DNA of 64,000 bases from Grifola frondosa (lineage: Eukaryota; Basidiomycota; Agaricomycetes; Polyporales; Grifolaceae), in assembly GCA_001683735.1 (NCBI GenBank), contig LUGG01000006.1, positions 1,550,001 through 1,614,000 on the forward strand, in the 5' to 3' direction. Both the position numbers and the translations under genes were made by a program. The notes under the pieces are model-generated. The model did not search any database and had not been told where the DNA came from. It saw only the letters and a list, made by a program, of their open reading frames with translations. Shown piece by piece: positions 24,901 to 35,509 of the stretch. Numbering within the stretch: the first letter of the stretch is position 1; the number at the start of each line of letters is the position of its first letter.

Positions 24901-25500
24901 CACATGGACATTGATGTGGTGGGAGGGAATCATGTGCCATCTCAACTCTGATGTAACCAGTAATGAGCAGATGGAACATCAGAAGGATCTTGACTTTAAT
25001 TAGTGGTTCAGTCGGTTGGAGTGAATGGTCAATGAGTACCATTCAACTTCAGCAGACATTGTGAAAACTAATGACATCATCATTGATAAACTCCTGAAAG
25101 ATGGCAATGACTTGAAGGCATCCTTTCCTCATTTCACTCAACGTCATGGGAAACTTGTCAAAATGGTGGAGCATCAGCAGCATCTGACCAGTCAGCTGGA
25201 TGAACTCATTTAACCGTAATGGTAAGTGCTGGTATCCATTAATTGACCTATGTCTAACCCATGATATAGGAGCATGCATGCTTGAATCAAAGATCAACCT
25301 TTTGGTCACCACACTCATGTCTTCCTTTCCAAGTTCTCTCTCAATAATGCAGAAAATGACACATGGAAAAATTAATGCTATGGTGCAGGTCATTAATCAA
25401 TTTGCAGAACAGTTTCAATTTTTGCATGGTGATCCAGATGCAAATTTAACATCTTCCAGTCTTCTTGCAGGTGATGAGATTCCTCTTTAGTCATCTTTCA
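22000..25500 (+). pseudogene. Decayed coding region, probably transposon-derived
   Basis: Several plus-strand open stretches have coding character but do not join: 23151-23333 (contains DILFDFSIIPSSFARYYMDN), 24282-24521 (with CYS/HIS-containing LCCECSLNDH), 24518-24700 (acidic tail) and 25025-25213 (Glu/Lys/Gln-rich, possible coiled coil). A short acidic-Ser run and a hydrophobic run (LLLFILLVSTIVQV, near 24790) also occur. CpG loss and stops between them indicate an old inactivated gene. No family could be named. Confidence 0.25.
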
Positions 25501-28500
25501 CAAGTGCTCACACTCATGTTCATCATCCAAAATAGGTTCTCCAGCCCTGGAACCTCATCATCAATGCTCTTATTGTGTCTCTGATGACCAGAAGCCCATA
25601 TTTACATGAAAAATGAGAAAACCCTTTCTTCACACACTACTCAGGAGGAGAGTGCTCTGCATGCTTCTGCCACACAGGTGATCTCTTCAGATGCTCCATC
25701 TAGATGTGAATGACTTCTTTGACAGACATCCCTATTTTAAGTCAAAGTCTGGATCTTCTCTTCATAATTTCATATATTCTTTCTCTCAGCACTTATTTCT
25801 GAGAAATATTCAGCATAGAAAAAACTCTCCTATCCTGATTTGATTGCAGAAGATGATGCATAAAAATTGTGATCAGAGGGATGATGAACTTTCACATGCT
25901 TGTACTTGTCTTTTTTTAATCACATACAGTATTTTTGGATTGTTCACAAATTTGCATAATATTCCTTGTATGTGTTTATTACAGTCACAAACTACATTAC
26001 ACAGAAAGTTTGAGCAAGACTGAGAAACCTGATCCCAAACTCACTAATGATGTGTAATTGTTTCTAGTTTTTGCACTTAGCAGATATCAATTTCAGCTTA
26101 TTATATTACATCATTCATCTATGAGAACTATCAGGACTATGGTCCAGATCACCAACAGCTACAATTAGTCACAAAACTGCACCTTATTAGGTGTGAATGT
26201 GGCTGGAGGACAGAATAGAATTATTGGACTCCTCAATCATGCTAAAGCAATGAAGCATGAATCCAATAAATGATTGATATTAATGGCTAGATGATGACTA
26301 CTTTTCACTAAAATCAAGCTGCATAAACCACTCCAGCGATGAACTAATATTTTATTGGCTCAAAGTCCGAATGAAGATGAGGGACTATATCATCATTATC
26401 CAAAGACAAGTCAGAAATCATGCAGATATGGGTAATAATTTTTCTGAAATTCATAGGCCAGTAGCTGATTTTTGACTCATTCTTGGTGCATCAATCTCCT
26501 TAATGGAGTATTTGTCTATGTTCATGTTTTGTTCACCTCGTCATTGAATGTAGTAATCTATATGTAAGAATGCATGTGAGAAATGTTGTCTCTTGGCGTG
26601 CCATCCCGAATAAATTATACTTATTACATAAACAAGGCATTTCATCACAAAATGTCATGCTTTGATATCCTTGCTGAAAGTATATCACAAAGATAATATT
26701 ATTATATTATTCATAATATATATATTTGGTCCCTAAAGAATCTTTCAAGCTGAGGAAGGGCTCAGCTGACCACAGTGTGTGCTTTCAAGTTCATAAGCAT
26801 AAAGATATAATATAAACCAAAATCTGCTATTAGCATTGGCAAAGTTACTCATAATAAAACATTATGTACTGACGAAGAAACACATCAGCATTTAGCATGG
26901 CTATTTCTACTAGCAATTTCACATCTGAAAGTCACAAATGTGACTAACAATCAATGTAAAGAACAGCAAAAAGTGACATAAATATATTATAAATAATTGG
27001 GATCACTCTTAGATCCCAATTCATGTGAACACTTGATGAGCAGAGCAAAAATGGAAGAAAGATGAATGGAGGATCTGACTGACTGAAGGACAGACCAGAA
27101 GAATGGAAAAATGAAGGAACAAACAATAGAAATTAGTCCTCAAAATAAGCAAATTATCAGCACGAAATAACACAAAGCACAGTATAAAATAATGGACATT
27201 GTGTCAAATGAATATGAATGAAGGTAGACATTCCATCTACCTTAGGATCCTCACATGTCTATATTCATTTAGTTTAAATCAGCAATAGATTGCTCTTTTT
27301 ATGTAGTGATAGTTCCTAAATAAAAACTAACAGGTATATATTTAAGAATGAACATAAATCAGAATCAAGTGGTACTAGAGGTGTAATCAACTAACACCTG
27401 AAAACAAAACTCATAACTAATGAAGAATGAAACTGCTAAAATCAGGTGTTAAAAACCTGATGTCACAAATTTTAGAAAGGTTGAATCATATCATTATTCA
27501 TTTTGTGACATAGGACATATGAATTAAGATGTGAAGAAGTAAGACTAATAAAGCAATAATATGAGGACCTCAGTAAGAAGATCTATGAGTCATCATATAC
27601 CCACATTATAAAGATGGGATATCAAGCAGAAGTGAGTGATGTAACAACAAAAAATAAGTCCTAGAGTACAACGTTCTGACAGAGAGATAGAAGGACAGAT
27701 ATTGGTCTCTTTTCAGATATTTTGGGAATTTCTTCAATTATTTGTGGTAATCTTGAAAAATCTGTTCTTTATTATTCTGCAGTTGTGTCATTATGACAAA
27801 CACTCTTTTCCAGTTCTTGTCGCCCTACTCATCTTCATTCTTTGTTATTTTGACATGCCCATTTTTCTATCCATGTTTCAATGGAATCATGAACCTTTTT
27901 CTGTTAATCATTCTTTTACTTATATTCTCTGCCGTTGATGTGGACTTCTCCTTTGAGAGTGATGGTCCTCACCCTGAAGGTAAAAAATGAATGTATGGAC
28001 AAAGGTTTCTATACTCACAAAACTGATTATATCATCTTACAATAGAGATGCATACCAATAATAATGCTGTAGTGATGAATATACATAATGCTGCATATGA
28101 ATGTGTCTGGGCAAATGCCAAATGAAAATGATCATAGGATGGATAGACAGACAGATGGACATAAGAACAGATGGATGAATGGACAGAAAGGCAAGACATA
28201 AAAGAAAAAGACAAACTTGTAAAAGAAAATAATATGACAAAGCAACATTTCAGGCAAAACCCACTAGATATTCACCCCAACTTCAAAGATGTACATTGTC
28301 ATAGAGGAAACAATGTCTGCAGTAGTTCTTCACCTTGATGAATTCTCATCATATCACCTCACATACTTGGGTCCCCCATCTGGATCAAATTCATCAATGA
28401 CATTGATGATTCATCAGGATGGATGCACAGATGAGGGGACTAGATGGTTAGCCTACCAAACTCTCAAGTGATTTCAGTGACTGTAGACCCTAAATTCATA

Positions 28501-30639
28501 TCAGTCAATGAATTTTCGAGAACCTCCTAACTCCAAGTCCGAATTGTGGTAGCAATTGTTTCATGATTGTCCATCTTAAAATACAGTGATCATTATAGTC
28601 AACACAGTGTTTTTGAAACTGGCTTTATCAAGCATGTGACATATGTTTATAGTGAAGTATAACAGAAGTGAGCAATTGATATGATGTGTGAGTTTCTGCC
28701 AGTCATCCTCAAACAGAACCTTCCTGGCAGTGAGCCTGTTTGTAAACTCCTGAACTCACTGGGACCTGCTAAGTATGGTGGATAGGTCTTTTATCAGCTA
28801 TGCCACATTGATCATCCATGATTTATAGAATGAGATGGCCTCAAAGTTGAGCAGCGAGTTCCTATCTTATTCATGAAATGGAATGATCCTAGTTTATATA
28901 ATATCCACTCACTTGTAACTTGTTATCCTGGCAAAATGAATGGACACCTTATGCCTAAGTATATCCATCCTTTGCTCATCAAGGGTAGGCAGTTCACATA
29001 TGTGACATTGAAGAAGGGGACATTGATTGTAGATATGATAAGGGGCGATGAAAACCAATGTTAAGACATCAAAGAGATATAAGAGTTTAAGTACTTATTC
29101 AGTGCACCAATTATCGTGATCAGTTTTATGAATGAAGGCTTCGGACTGGCCATAAAATTCTATTATGTCTTTTATTTATATGAGATAAGATGCTGTCATG
29201 CACCAAAGTGTTTGGTACCTGGACAGGGCCAAATAACACCCATTTGGCATTGAATATGAACCAAATCACATGATCTGTTAGATATGCTGAAATCAACATT
29301 TACTACTGCAGCATAACCACTGTGGCCAATATTCCACCAATAACTCCCTCTCCGAAATGTCAGATTCCTTGGTGCTCTGTCATCATAAATCATCACTTTT
29401 CAAATTTCATCTATGATTCACTAGCCAAGAACTTTGATTTCATACCCACCTCAGGCCCAGTTTGCCTTGTTCACCATTCCCACGTAGGATTTACAGGAGT
29501 GGTGTCGCATATCATGCAATTTCAGACCACATGTCTCATCCTCACTGTCACATATATTGATGGTATTTGCATGGTTGCAATCGCAGTATCATATCAGAAT
29601 GTCAAATTATCTACACATATATAGCTGGAGAAATGGATATAATATACCCTGGATTATTGAGTCCAGATAATGAAGACTGCATTGACCCTGGCAAGTCATC
29701 TGCTTATTGAAATAGGATCAAAAACTCAATGTCAGTTATGGTATTGCATTACAGAATCAATGTTTTCCCCAACCCGCTTACTTATCAATGATATTGATCA
29801 AAGTCAGAGGAGAATAGAGAATAAAGGATAGTGTTATATGCTATAAGTATTCAATACCAGGGCATAGCAGAATAAGTTTATACACCAGTTGGTCAATAGA
29901 AAATGTGAAATGGGACATCAAATTAGGGACACAATTACATGATTGTACTTATAAATAAAGCATAATTCTACTCAACCATTTCCAGGCATTCTTGTTCTCG
30001 TCCATCACCATCATGCAGGCAATTTTGTACCCTCATGATACTTAGGTTCCTTACTATCTGGTGCATCAACAGCTTGCAAATTATCCTCATCCTCAATTCA
30101 ATTGGATCATCTTATCCTAGTTTATTTCTCTGGTCTCCTTTATCTTTTGGGATCCAACATTAAGTTTACAGGATGAATCACCTGCATTCTTCAATTTCAG
30201 GAAACTTGAATCATTATTGCTGTGGAGCATTACACAGGCACCCAGAAAGTTGCAGTGGGCATTTCTTATTCCATATTAGCCATGTTTGAATGGTTGGATG
30301 CATGGATTGTTTGAAACATTGCTCATCACAGAGGAATGTTGAAGCCGAACAGCATATATTTAAATTACTGAAGAACATGCTACAAGCAGAAGATGCAAGG
30401 CTGATGGATGACTTTCTGTTGATCTATAGGAGCATGGATGGAAGAACTAGGTCACATGACACTGTACATATTTTTCCCCCTTCTACAATTAGCACCCAGC
30501 CTATATTATTCCAAGTTATTGTGAATGAAGTTACATAAAAATGATTACTAGAAGAATCTAGATGGCTTGAGAGCTACCATGAAAGAACCCAGGCAAGGCC
30601 CAGACTGGCCTACAGATTTTAAGAAGGCCCAGAATAGTC
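25501..30639. other. AT-rich decayed sequence
   Basis: Isolated coding-like stretches at 28873-29064 and 29322-29624 show no recognisable domain. A GACA/GATG-rich simple run lies at about 28137-28195. Nothing else is supported. Confidence 0.45.
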
Positions 30640-30647
30640 TGGCCCAT

Positions 30648-31021
30648 TAGTGTTGCTGCAGCTAAGTCAGGCCTAAATGATATATGACTCATAACTTGTG
30701 CATTTTTTAGATATCAAAGTGGTCTTACACTCATTTTGTACCTATATATAGCCGCATATTCTTGCAACATATCAATGAATTATACCTTGTATTGATGCGA
30801 TATGGTCAAAAAGCCGATTGCAAAGTCCGACTTTGTAGTCAGCTTTTTTACCAATGTAACTGAAATTGAAACACATTCAAAATAATTATGCAAATGGTGG
30901 TGTTACATTCAAATACATATACATCTTAGCTATTAATTTCAATTAAATATGTCAGTATCTGCAAAACTCATGTCGAATATCTAAAAAGCTGAAACAGGTG
31001 TGACTAAGCCGTGGCAACCTA
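30648..31021 (-). mobile_element. hAT-type MITE, copy 2 (inverted relative to copy 1)
   Basis: This 374-bp element has ends TAGTGTTGCTGCAGCTAAGT and (reverse complement of the right end) TAGGTTGCCACGGCTTAGTC. It is flanked by a perfect 8-bp duplication TGGCCCAT (30640-30647 and 31022-31029). The interior aligns with copy 1 along its whole length, for example the shared CACACCTGTTTCAGC and ATGTATATGTATTTGAATGT words. Several CpGs remain (GCGAT, CCGAT, CCGAC). It sits inside another repeat, because both flanks share CCAGAC and GGCCCA words. Confidence 0.85.
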
Positions 31022-31084
31022 TGGCCCATTGTTAAAGTCCAGCATGACCTAGGCTTGCTAGAAGATGCCCTCAAATCTGGAAGT

Positions 31085-31400
31085 TTTATTAATTATGACA
31101 CCACTTTAAAGGCCCAGGCAAGTCCAGACAGGCAATATGGTACCACTATCAGTATGGTGCCATTACTAATTATGGTTCACTATCTGATATGGTACCATTT
31201 TGCAATTGTGGGCCCACTTTAATTATTACTCCACTGTAGCCCTGGTTTTTTATTTAATTGTGGCACCATTTTCATTATGACACCACTTTTCATTATGACA
31301 CCACTTTCAGTTATTGTCTCACTACCAGCTAGCAATTGTGATCCCACTTTTAATTATGACCTCACTCTGAATTATTAGTTATGGCATCACTTTTTACAGT
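31085..31400 (+). repeat. Degenerate tandem repeat, unit about 20 bp
   Basis: At least twelve imperfect copies of a unit like AATTATGACACCACTTTT lie in a row; the two best copies are adjacent near 31273-31308. Variants include GGTACCA, GGCACCA and GATCCCA in the middle of the unit. Confidence 0.5.
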
Positions 31401-31559
31401 CCAGACTCATTCTATAACCACCTGGACCATGAGCCCAGACCATCTAGACAAAGTCCAGATACAGAGATCAGGAGAAAAGTAGGATATATAAATAGAACAG
31501 AAGGATTTGATGTAGAAGTGAGCTGAGAAATGAAATCTTGTATTAATTATGTAGTTTTC

Positions 31560-32300
31560 GATACTTTTATAATGTAGCCTAAAATGTTCCAGGCCCATAG
31601 AAAATGAAATGTTCTAGAATTTTTCCCAGGATATAAAAGTAGGCCAAACTGCCCCGAGAGCAATATACTTTTTATCCACTTTCACCCCAGACATCTATGT
31701 GCCCTCTCCCACTGTGTGAATTTCACCTTGGATTGTCACCTGATCAGACTGGGCTCTGATAGTACAAGTTCAAGAAGAGTACCTCAAGGACTCTACAAGG
31801 AAAGTAGGCTAGGTTGAGTACTCTGCAGTAGAATATCCTCAGTAGCAAGACAGCAGATTGCAGCATGAGGAAAGTGCAAGTTTGAGTTTGAAACAGGAAT
31901 CTTCTTGGGCCGTTTGACTGTTCAGACACAAGCTTTGAAGGTGCAGACCCAGACAAAAAGACTTAAGGACCCTACAGGACAGTAGGCTAGGTTGAGCACT
32001 CATGAAACCAGGAATTGAAGTCATAGTGTTAGTAATAATATCCCTGACATTCATTTGAAATCTACATACCTGAACCTTATATATTTAATAAATCTCCCAT
32101 TTCTGAACTCGGCTAAGCCTCTGACCAGAAAAAAAGAAAACCCCATCATGCTTGGTGTATATTGAAGTATCAAAGGCTTTGAATTTCTTGCTGCATCAAA
32201 ATTCAGTTTTTGCTAAACCCTTTGCTTGAAAAATAAATCTTTTTGTGAAAAATTCTTGTGTTAGGGATTTATTCTCAGACAGGAACTCTCACGTACATCA
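31560..32300 (+). promoter_or_regulatory. LTR-like promoter and leader with internal repeat
   Basis: A TATA box (GGATATAAAAGTAGGCC, near 31630-31646) is preceded by a heat-shock-like TTCTAGAAT (31612-31620). Downstream, the segment CTCAAGGACTCTACAAGGAA with AGTAGGCTAGGTTGAGTACTC (about 31790-31824) is repeated at about 31966-32003. This fits an LTR and leader of a decayed retroelement. No partner LTR was identified. Confidence 0.3.
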
Positions 32301-33159
32301 ATAATTCCCTTACAGTACACATAGCAAGAGATTTGTGAATGAGTTCGAAGCAAATCGGGAGAACATCAAGATTGGAAAGGCATGTGATGGCAATGCTAAC
32401 TGGAATATGCTTGCAGATGCAGATGAGAAGGAAGACTTTATGGGACCCTGGTGGCAAGAATCCAAGTCGAGAAGGAAGATCATAACTACTCGAGGAGGAC
32501 AGGGATGATATAAGTGAGAACAAAAATGATGAGATGCATGACTGGCCGGAATAGTTCTAGATGGTATACATTTTCTTGGTGCTTAAGAGTACTTATTGTG
32601 CAGTGGCTATATACATGCTGTCATGTATTTCCAGTGATTGGTACCAAACAACCACTACTTTTACCAAATAATTGAAAGGGACTATCGAATGAGAGTAATA
32701 TTTGTTTTATAGCAAGGGGTTATTACCTAGAAACAATGGGTGCACCAAGCTTGATGGGGTCTCCTACTTTTCTAGACAGAGGCTCAGTTGAGTTCAATTG
32801 TAAAAGCATATTTCTACTTTTCACAAAAGATCACAATGCTTTGTGGATCATTTCACAGTGTTTAATTACTTGAAATATATCTGTAGGGCTAAAAACAATG
32901 ACAAGGCTTGACTACAATAGCCTGCTTTGTCAGTACACTACAAACTTCCTCCAAAGTCACTGCCTTGGTATAGTACTTTGTTACTACAATAAGTTTTGCC
33001 TGGTGAATGGGGATGCTTCTGGACCTCTTTTTCAAAGACTTATACTCCTCAATCCACTCACAGGACAACTTTCCAAACAATATCAAACTCTTTCTTAACA
33101 CTGCTCACCTGATGCCTTTGTGACAGGGCTTCTGTCCTAATAAAGGTCTTAACAGCTAA

Positions 33160-33405
33160 TCTGCCTAAACTTGCGCTCCCAAAGTCTCTTGCTTTAGCAA
33201 GCTAACAATCTAGGTCAGTAACTTCTGATCTTCTTTCCTAATCTTGTGCTTTCAGAATCTTCTTGTCTAGACAATTGACAATTTAGGTAACCTTCTTTCC
33301 AACAGGAACTCTGTCCTAACAAAAGTTTGACAATCTTCAATCTTTTGCCTGAACTTGCACTTCCAAAGTCTCTTGCTTTGGCAAGTTAACAATTCAGGTC
33401 AATGC
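33160..33405 (+). repeat. Tandem repeat, three units of about 90 bp
   Basis: Units near 33163, 33238 and 33349 share CCTRAACTTGCRCTYCCAAA then GTCTCTTGCTTTRGCAAGYT and AACAATYYAGGTCA. The middle unit is the most diverged. Spacing between units carries CTGTCCTAA words that also repeat. It is part of a decayed repeat block. Confidence 0.45.
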
Positions 33406-33572
33406 TTAGTAAGCAGGTGGGCCTAGACAATACTTCTGATGTGTCTCAAGTTAAGAGAATGAATATAAATTGTGAGGGAGAGCTACTGAGGGAGGAATCT
33501 GAGGGGGGAAGAATATAATTGATGATTTTGGGCAATTTTTCACTTGCCATTATATACCCTCCTGAATCCTTT

Positions 33573-33650
33573 CATTCCATTCCATTCCATTCCATTCCAT
33601 TCCATTCCATTCCATTCCATTCCATTCCATTCCATTCTATTCTATTCTAT
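33573..33650 (+). repeat. (ATTCC)n pentanucleotide satellite
   Basis: About twelve perfect ATTCC units are followed by three ATTCT units (C-to-T at the same position). It is a simple-sequence repeat with no telomere-like motif. Confidence 0.9.
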
Positions 33651-33869
33651 GGCTGACTAATCCTCTTCTTGCTTACCCATCCACTCCCAATGCTTACCAA
33701 TCCATCAATTTTCCTGCTAACAAATGACTTTTAAAAGTTGCTAGAAGCATCTCTAACCTACTAGCACTTTCTGCACAGTTCTGTCTCCTTCTGGACAATT
33801 CTTCCAGGTTTTATAGATTCCTAGGATGTTCTCCATGATTCTATGTTATTCTAAAAATTTGCCAAAATA

Positions 33870-33969
33870 TTCTGGAAATTTCTCTGAGTTTCTGGATTAT
33901 TCCAGGACATTTTGAAGTAGAAATTTCGATTAAAATCCTTCTTTTAAAGACTAATCTTCTGGAAAGTTC
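33870..33969. promoter_or_regulatory. Two perfect heat-shock-element-like sites
   Basis: TTC-TG-GAA-AT-TTC (33870-33882) and TTC-TG-GAA-AG-TTC (33957-33969) each match the three-unit nTTCnnGAAnnTTCn consensus bound by heat shock factor. A two-unit GAAATTTC lies between them (about 33920-33928). The surrounding 250 bases are rich in TTCT/AGAA words. The sites lie in transposon-derived DNA. Binding is inferred only from the motif. Confidence 0.4.
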
Positions 33970-34179
33970 TAAAAACTTCTCTTCTGCTAGGCTATTCTGA
34001 AATTTCATAAATATGAAGCCACAGGTCTATTTGTCCATGTCACAGTTGTCACAGTGTCCAATTGCTAATCCAATCCAAATTATATGATATGGATTTGGTG
34101 AAATATACTGAGTAATGGCAAATGTATGCAAATAGAGAGGAATGAGATAAGTCTTTGCACAGCATAAATGTGTTTCTAA

Positions 34180-34650
34180 TTATTCTGCACTTTCTTTTGC
34201 AGCTTGTTTCTTCATCATTATTTTCTTTGTCATAGATACTCGCAAAGATATGCTGTCTCGATGATATAGTTTCAATCTTATCTTCTGATCAATCTGATAA
34301 CTCCTTTTCTGCCATGCTCCTTTTCCCACAGGTCTTTCTATTACCAGCTTGGGTGGGGGAGCATAAAGGCCATCTTCTAATTCTTTGTCAATATGCTCTT
34401 CTGATTTTTCACTTTCTTTTGATATGGTCTCCTCTTTCAATGTGTTAGTGTCTTCATAAGAGACACTTTGAGAGAGAGGGTGTTCATATAGAGAACTGCT
34501 TGGAATCATGATGAAAGATGGAAGTAACTGACAATGAACAAAATAATGGGGACATAATAGTGAAATGTAATTGACATTGACCATATTCATACATAGCCTT
34601 GCTGCTCGAAATAAATAGACATCTGACATGTGAAATTGGCTTTTAAACAT
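34180..34650 (-). CDS. Uncertain 156-codon open frame
   Basis: This is the longest open frame in the CpG-poor compartment. Its C-terminal half is charged (contains KEETISKESEKSEEHIDKEL and a basic end), while the N-terminal part is hydrophobic and Cys-rich. It could be an exon of a decayed gene. No homology was recognised and no splice partners were found. Confidence 0.2.
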   Translation of the reverse strand: MFKSQFHMSDVYLFRAARLCMNMVNVNYISLLCPHYFVHCQLLPSFIMIPSSSLYEHPLSQSVSYEDTNTLKEETISKESEKSEEHIDKELEDGLYAPPPKLVIERPVGKGAWQKRSYQIDQKIRLKLYHRDSISLRVSMTKKIMMKKQAAKESAE

Positions 34651-35509
34651 TCTGTGTCTGCTGCTGCTATAAGCAATTATTTCCGGGGTAAATGACCATG
34701 TTCAATGAGAAAGCTACCAAGTCATTGTCTGGTTTTAAGGTTCCCTCCATCCAATGTGCAGTTTGGACTGTCCAAGTCCACCATCTCCACCACCTATAAT
34801 GTACAAGCTTATATGACACTGCTAAACCAACTTTTCAATCAGCTGTCTCATGTTTCACTATAACGATCATCCAGCTGGTCTGATATTCGATGACATGTGT
34901 CACTCTTCCAATGAAGTTGACATAGTATCTCATGATCCGAATTGGGCTGGAAAGTGATGCAAGATCATAGTGTCCCTGGTCCTCACTAAGTACGAGAACA
35001 CAAATATGAGGGCAAGTTTGGACTAAGCAAATTGCAACTGGAGAAACTTGAGGGTAGAGCATGTTGGACATGATGAGAGTTTCTATGTTCCATAGCTGTC
35101 ACTAATACATGAAGATATCAATGATTCGAAGGAAATTTGGCATTTTGTTTAGGGTTTGGGTTACGTTCTCGGAAAAAATCCCTGCGGATTTGGCCTTGAC
35201 TAGGGATACTTTGATATATAAAATTTCAATTTGGTGGTCATCCGAGCAAAATTGCGGCTTGACATGAAGTCGCGGCCACAACCATATGTTACTTTTGCAT
35301 TACTTCTGCGTGACCGCCGAAACGTAGGTCCCGCCGATTGTAACCCATAGTATTTGAGACTCCGTAATGAAAACCGCGAAAATCGAAGAAAGATAGCAAA
35401 TATTCCGATAAGAAAATTCAGACAGATAAGAATAACAACCACAGATTATGGACTCCTTAACCTAAACATGAAAGAGGCTATCAGAAAGCAACACTATACG
35501 ATCATGATA

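Noticed and set aside
33573..33650. Possible telomeric or CRISPR-like repeat
   Set aside because: Units are contiguous pentamers without spacers, and ATTCC is not a fungal telomere motif.
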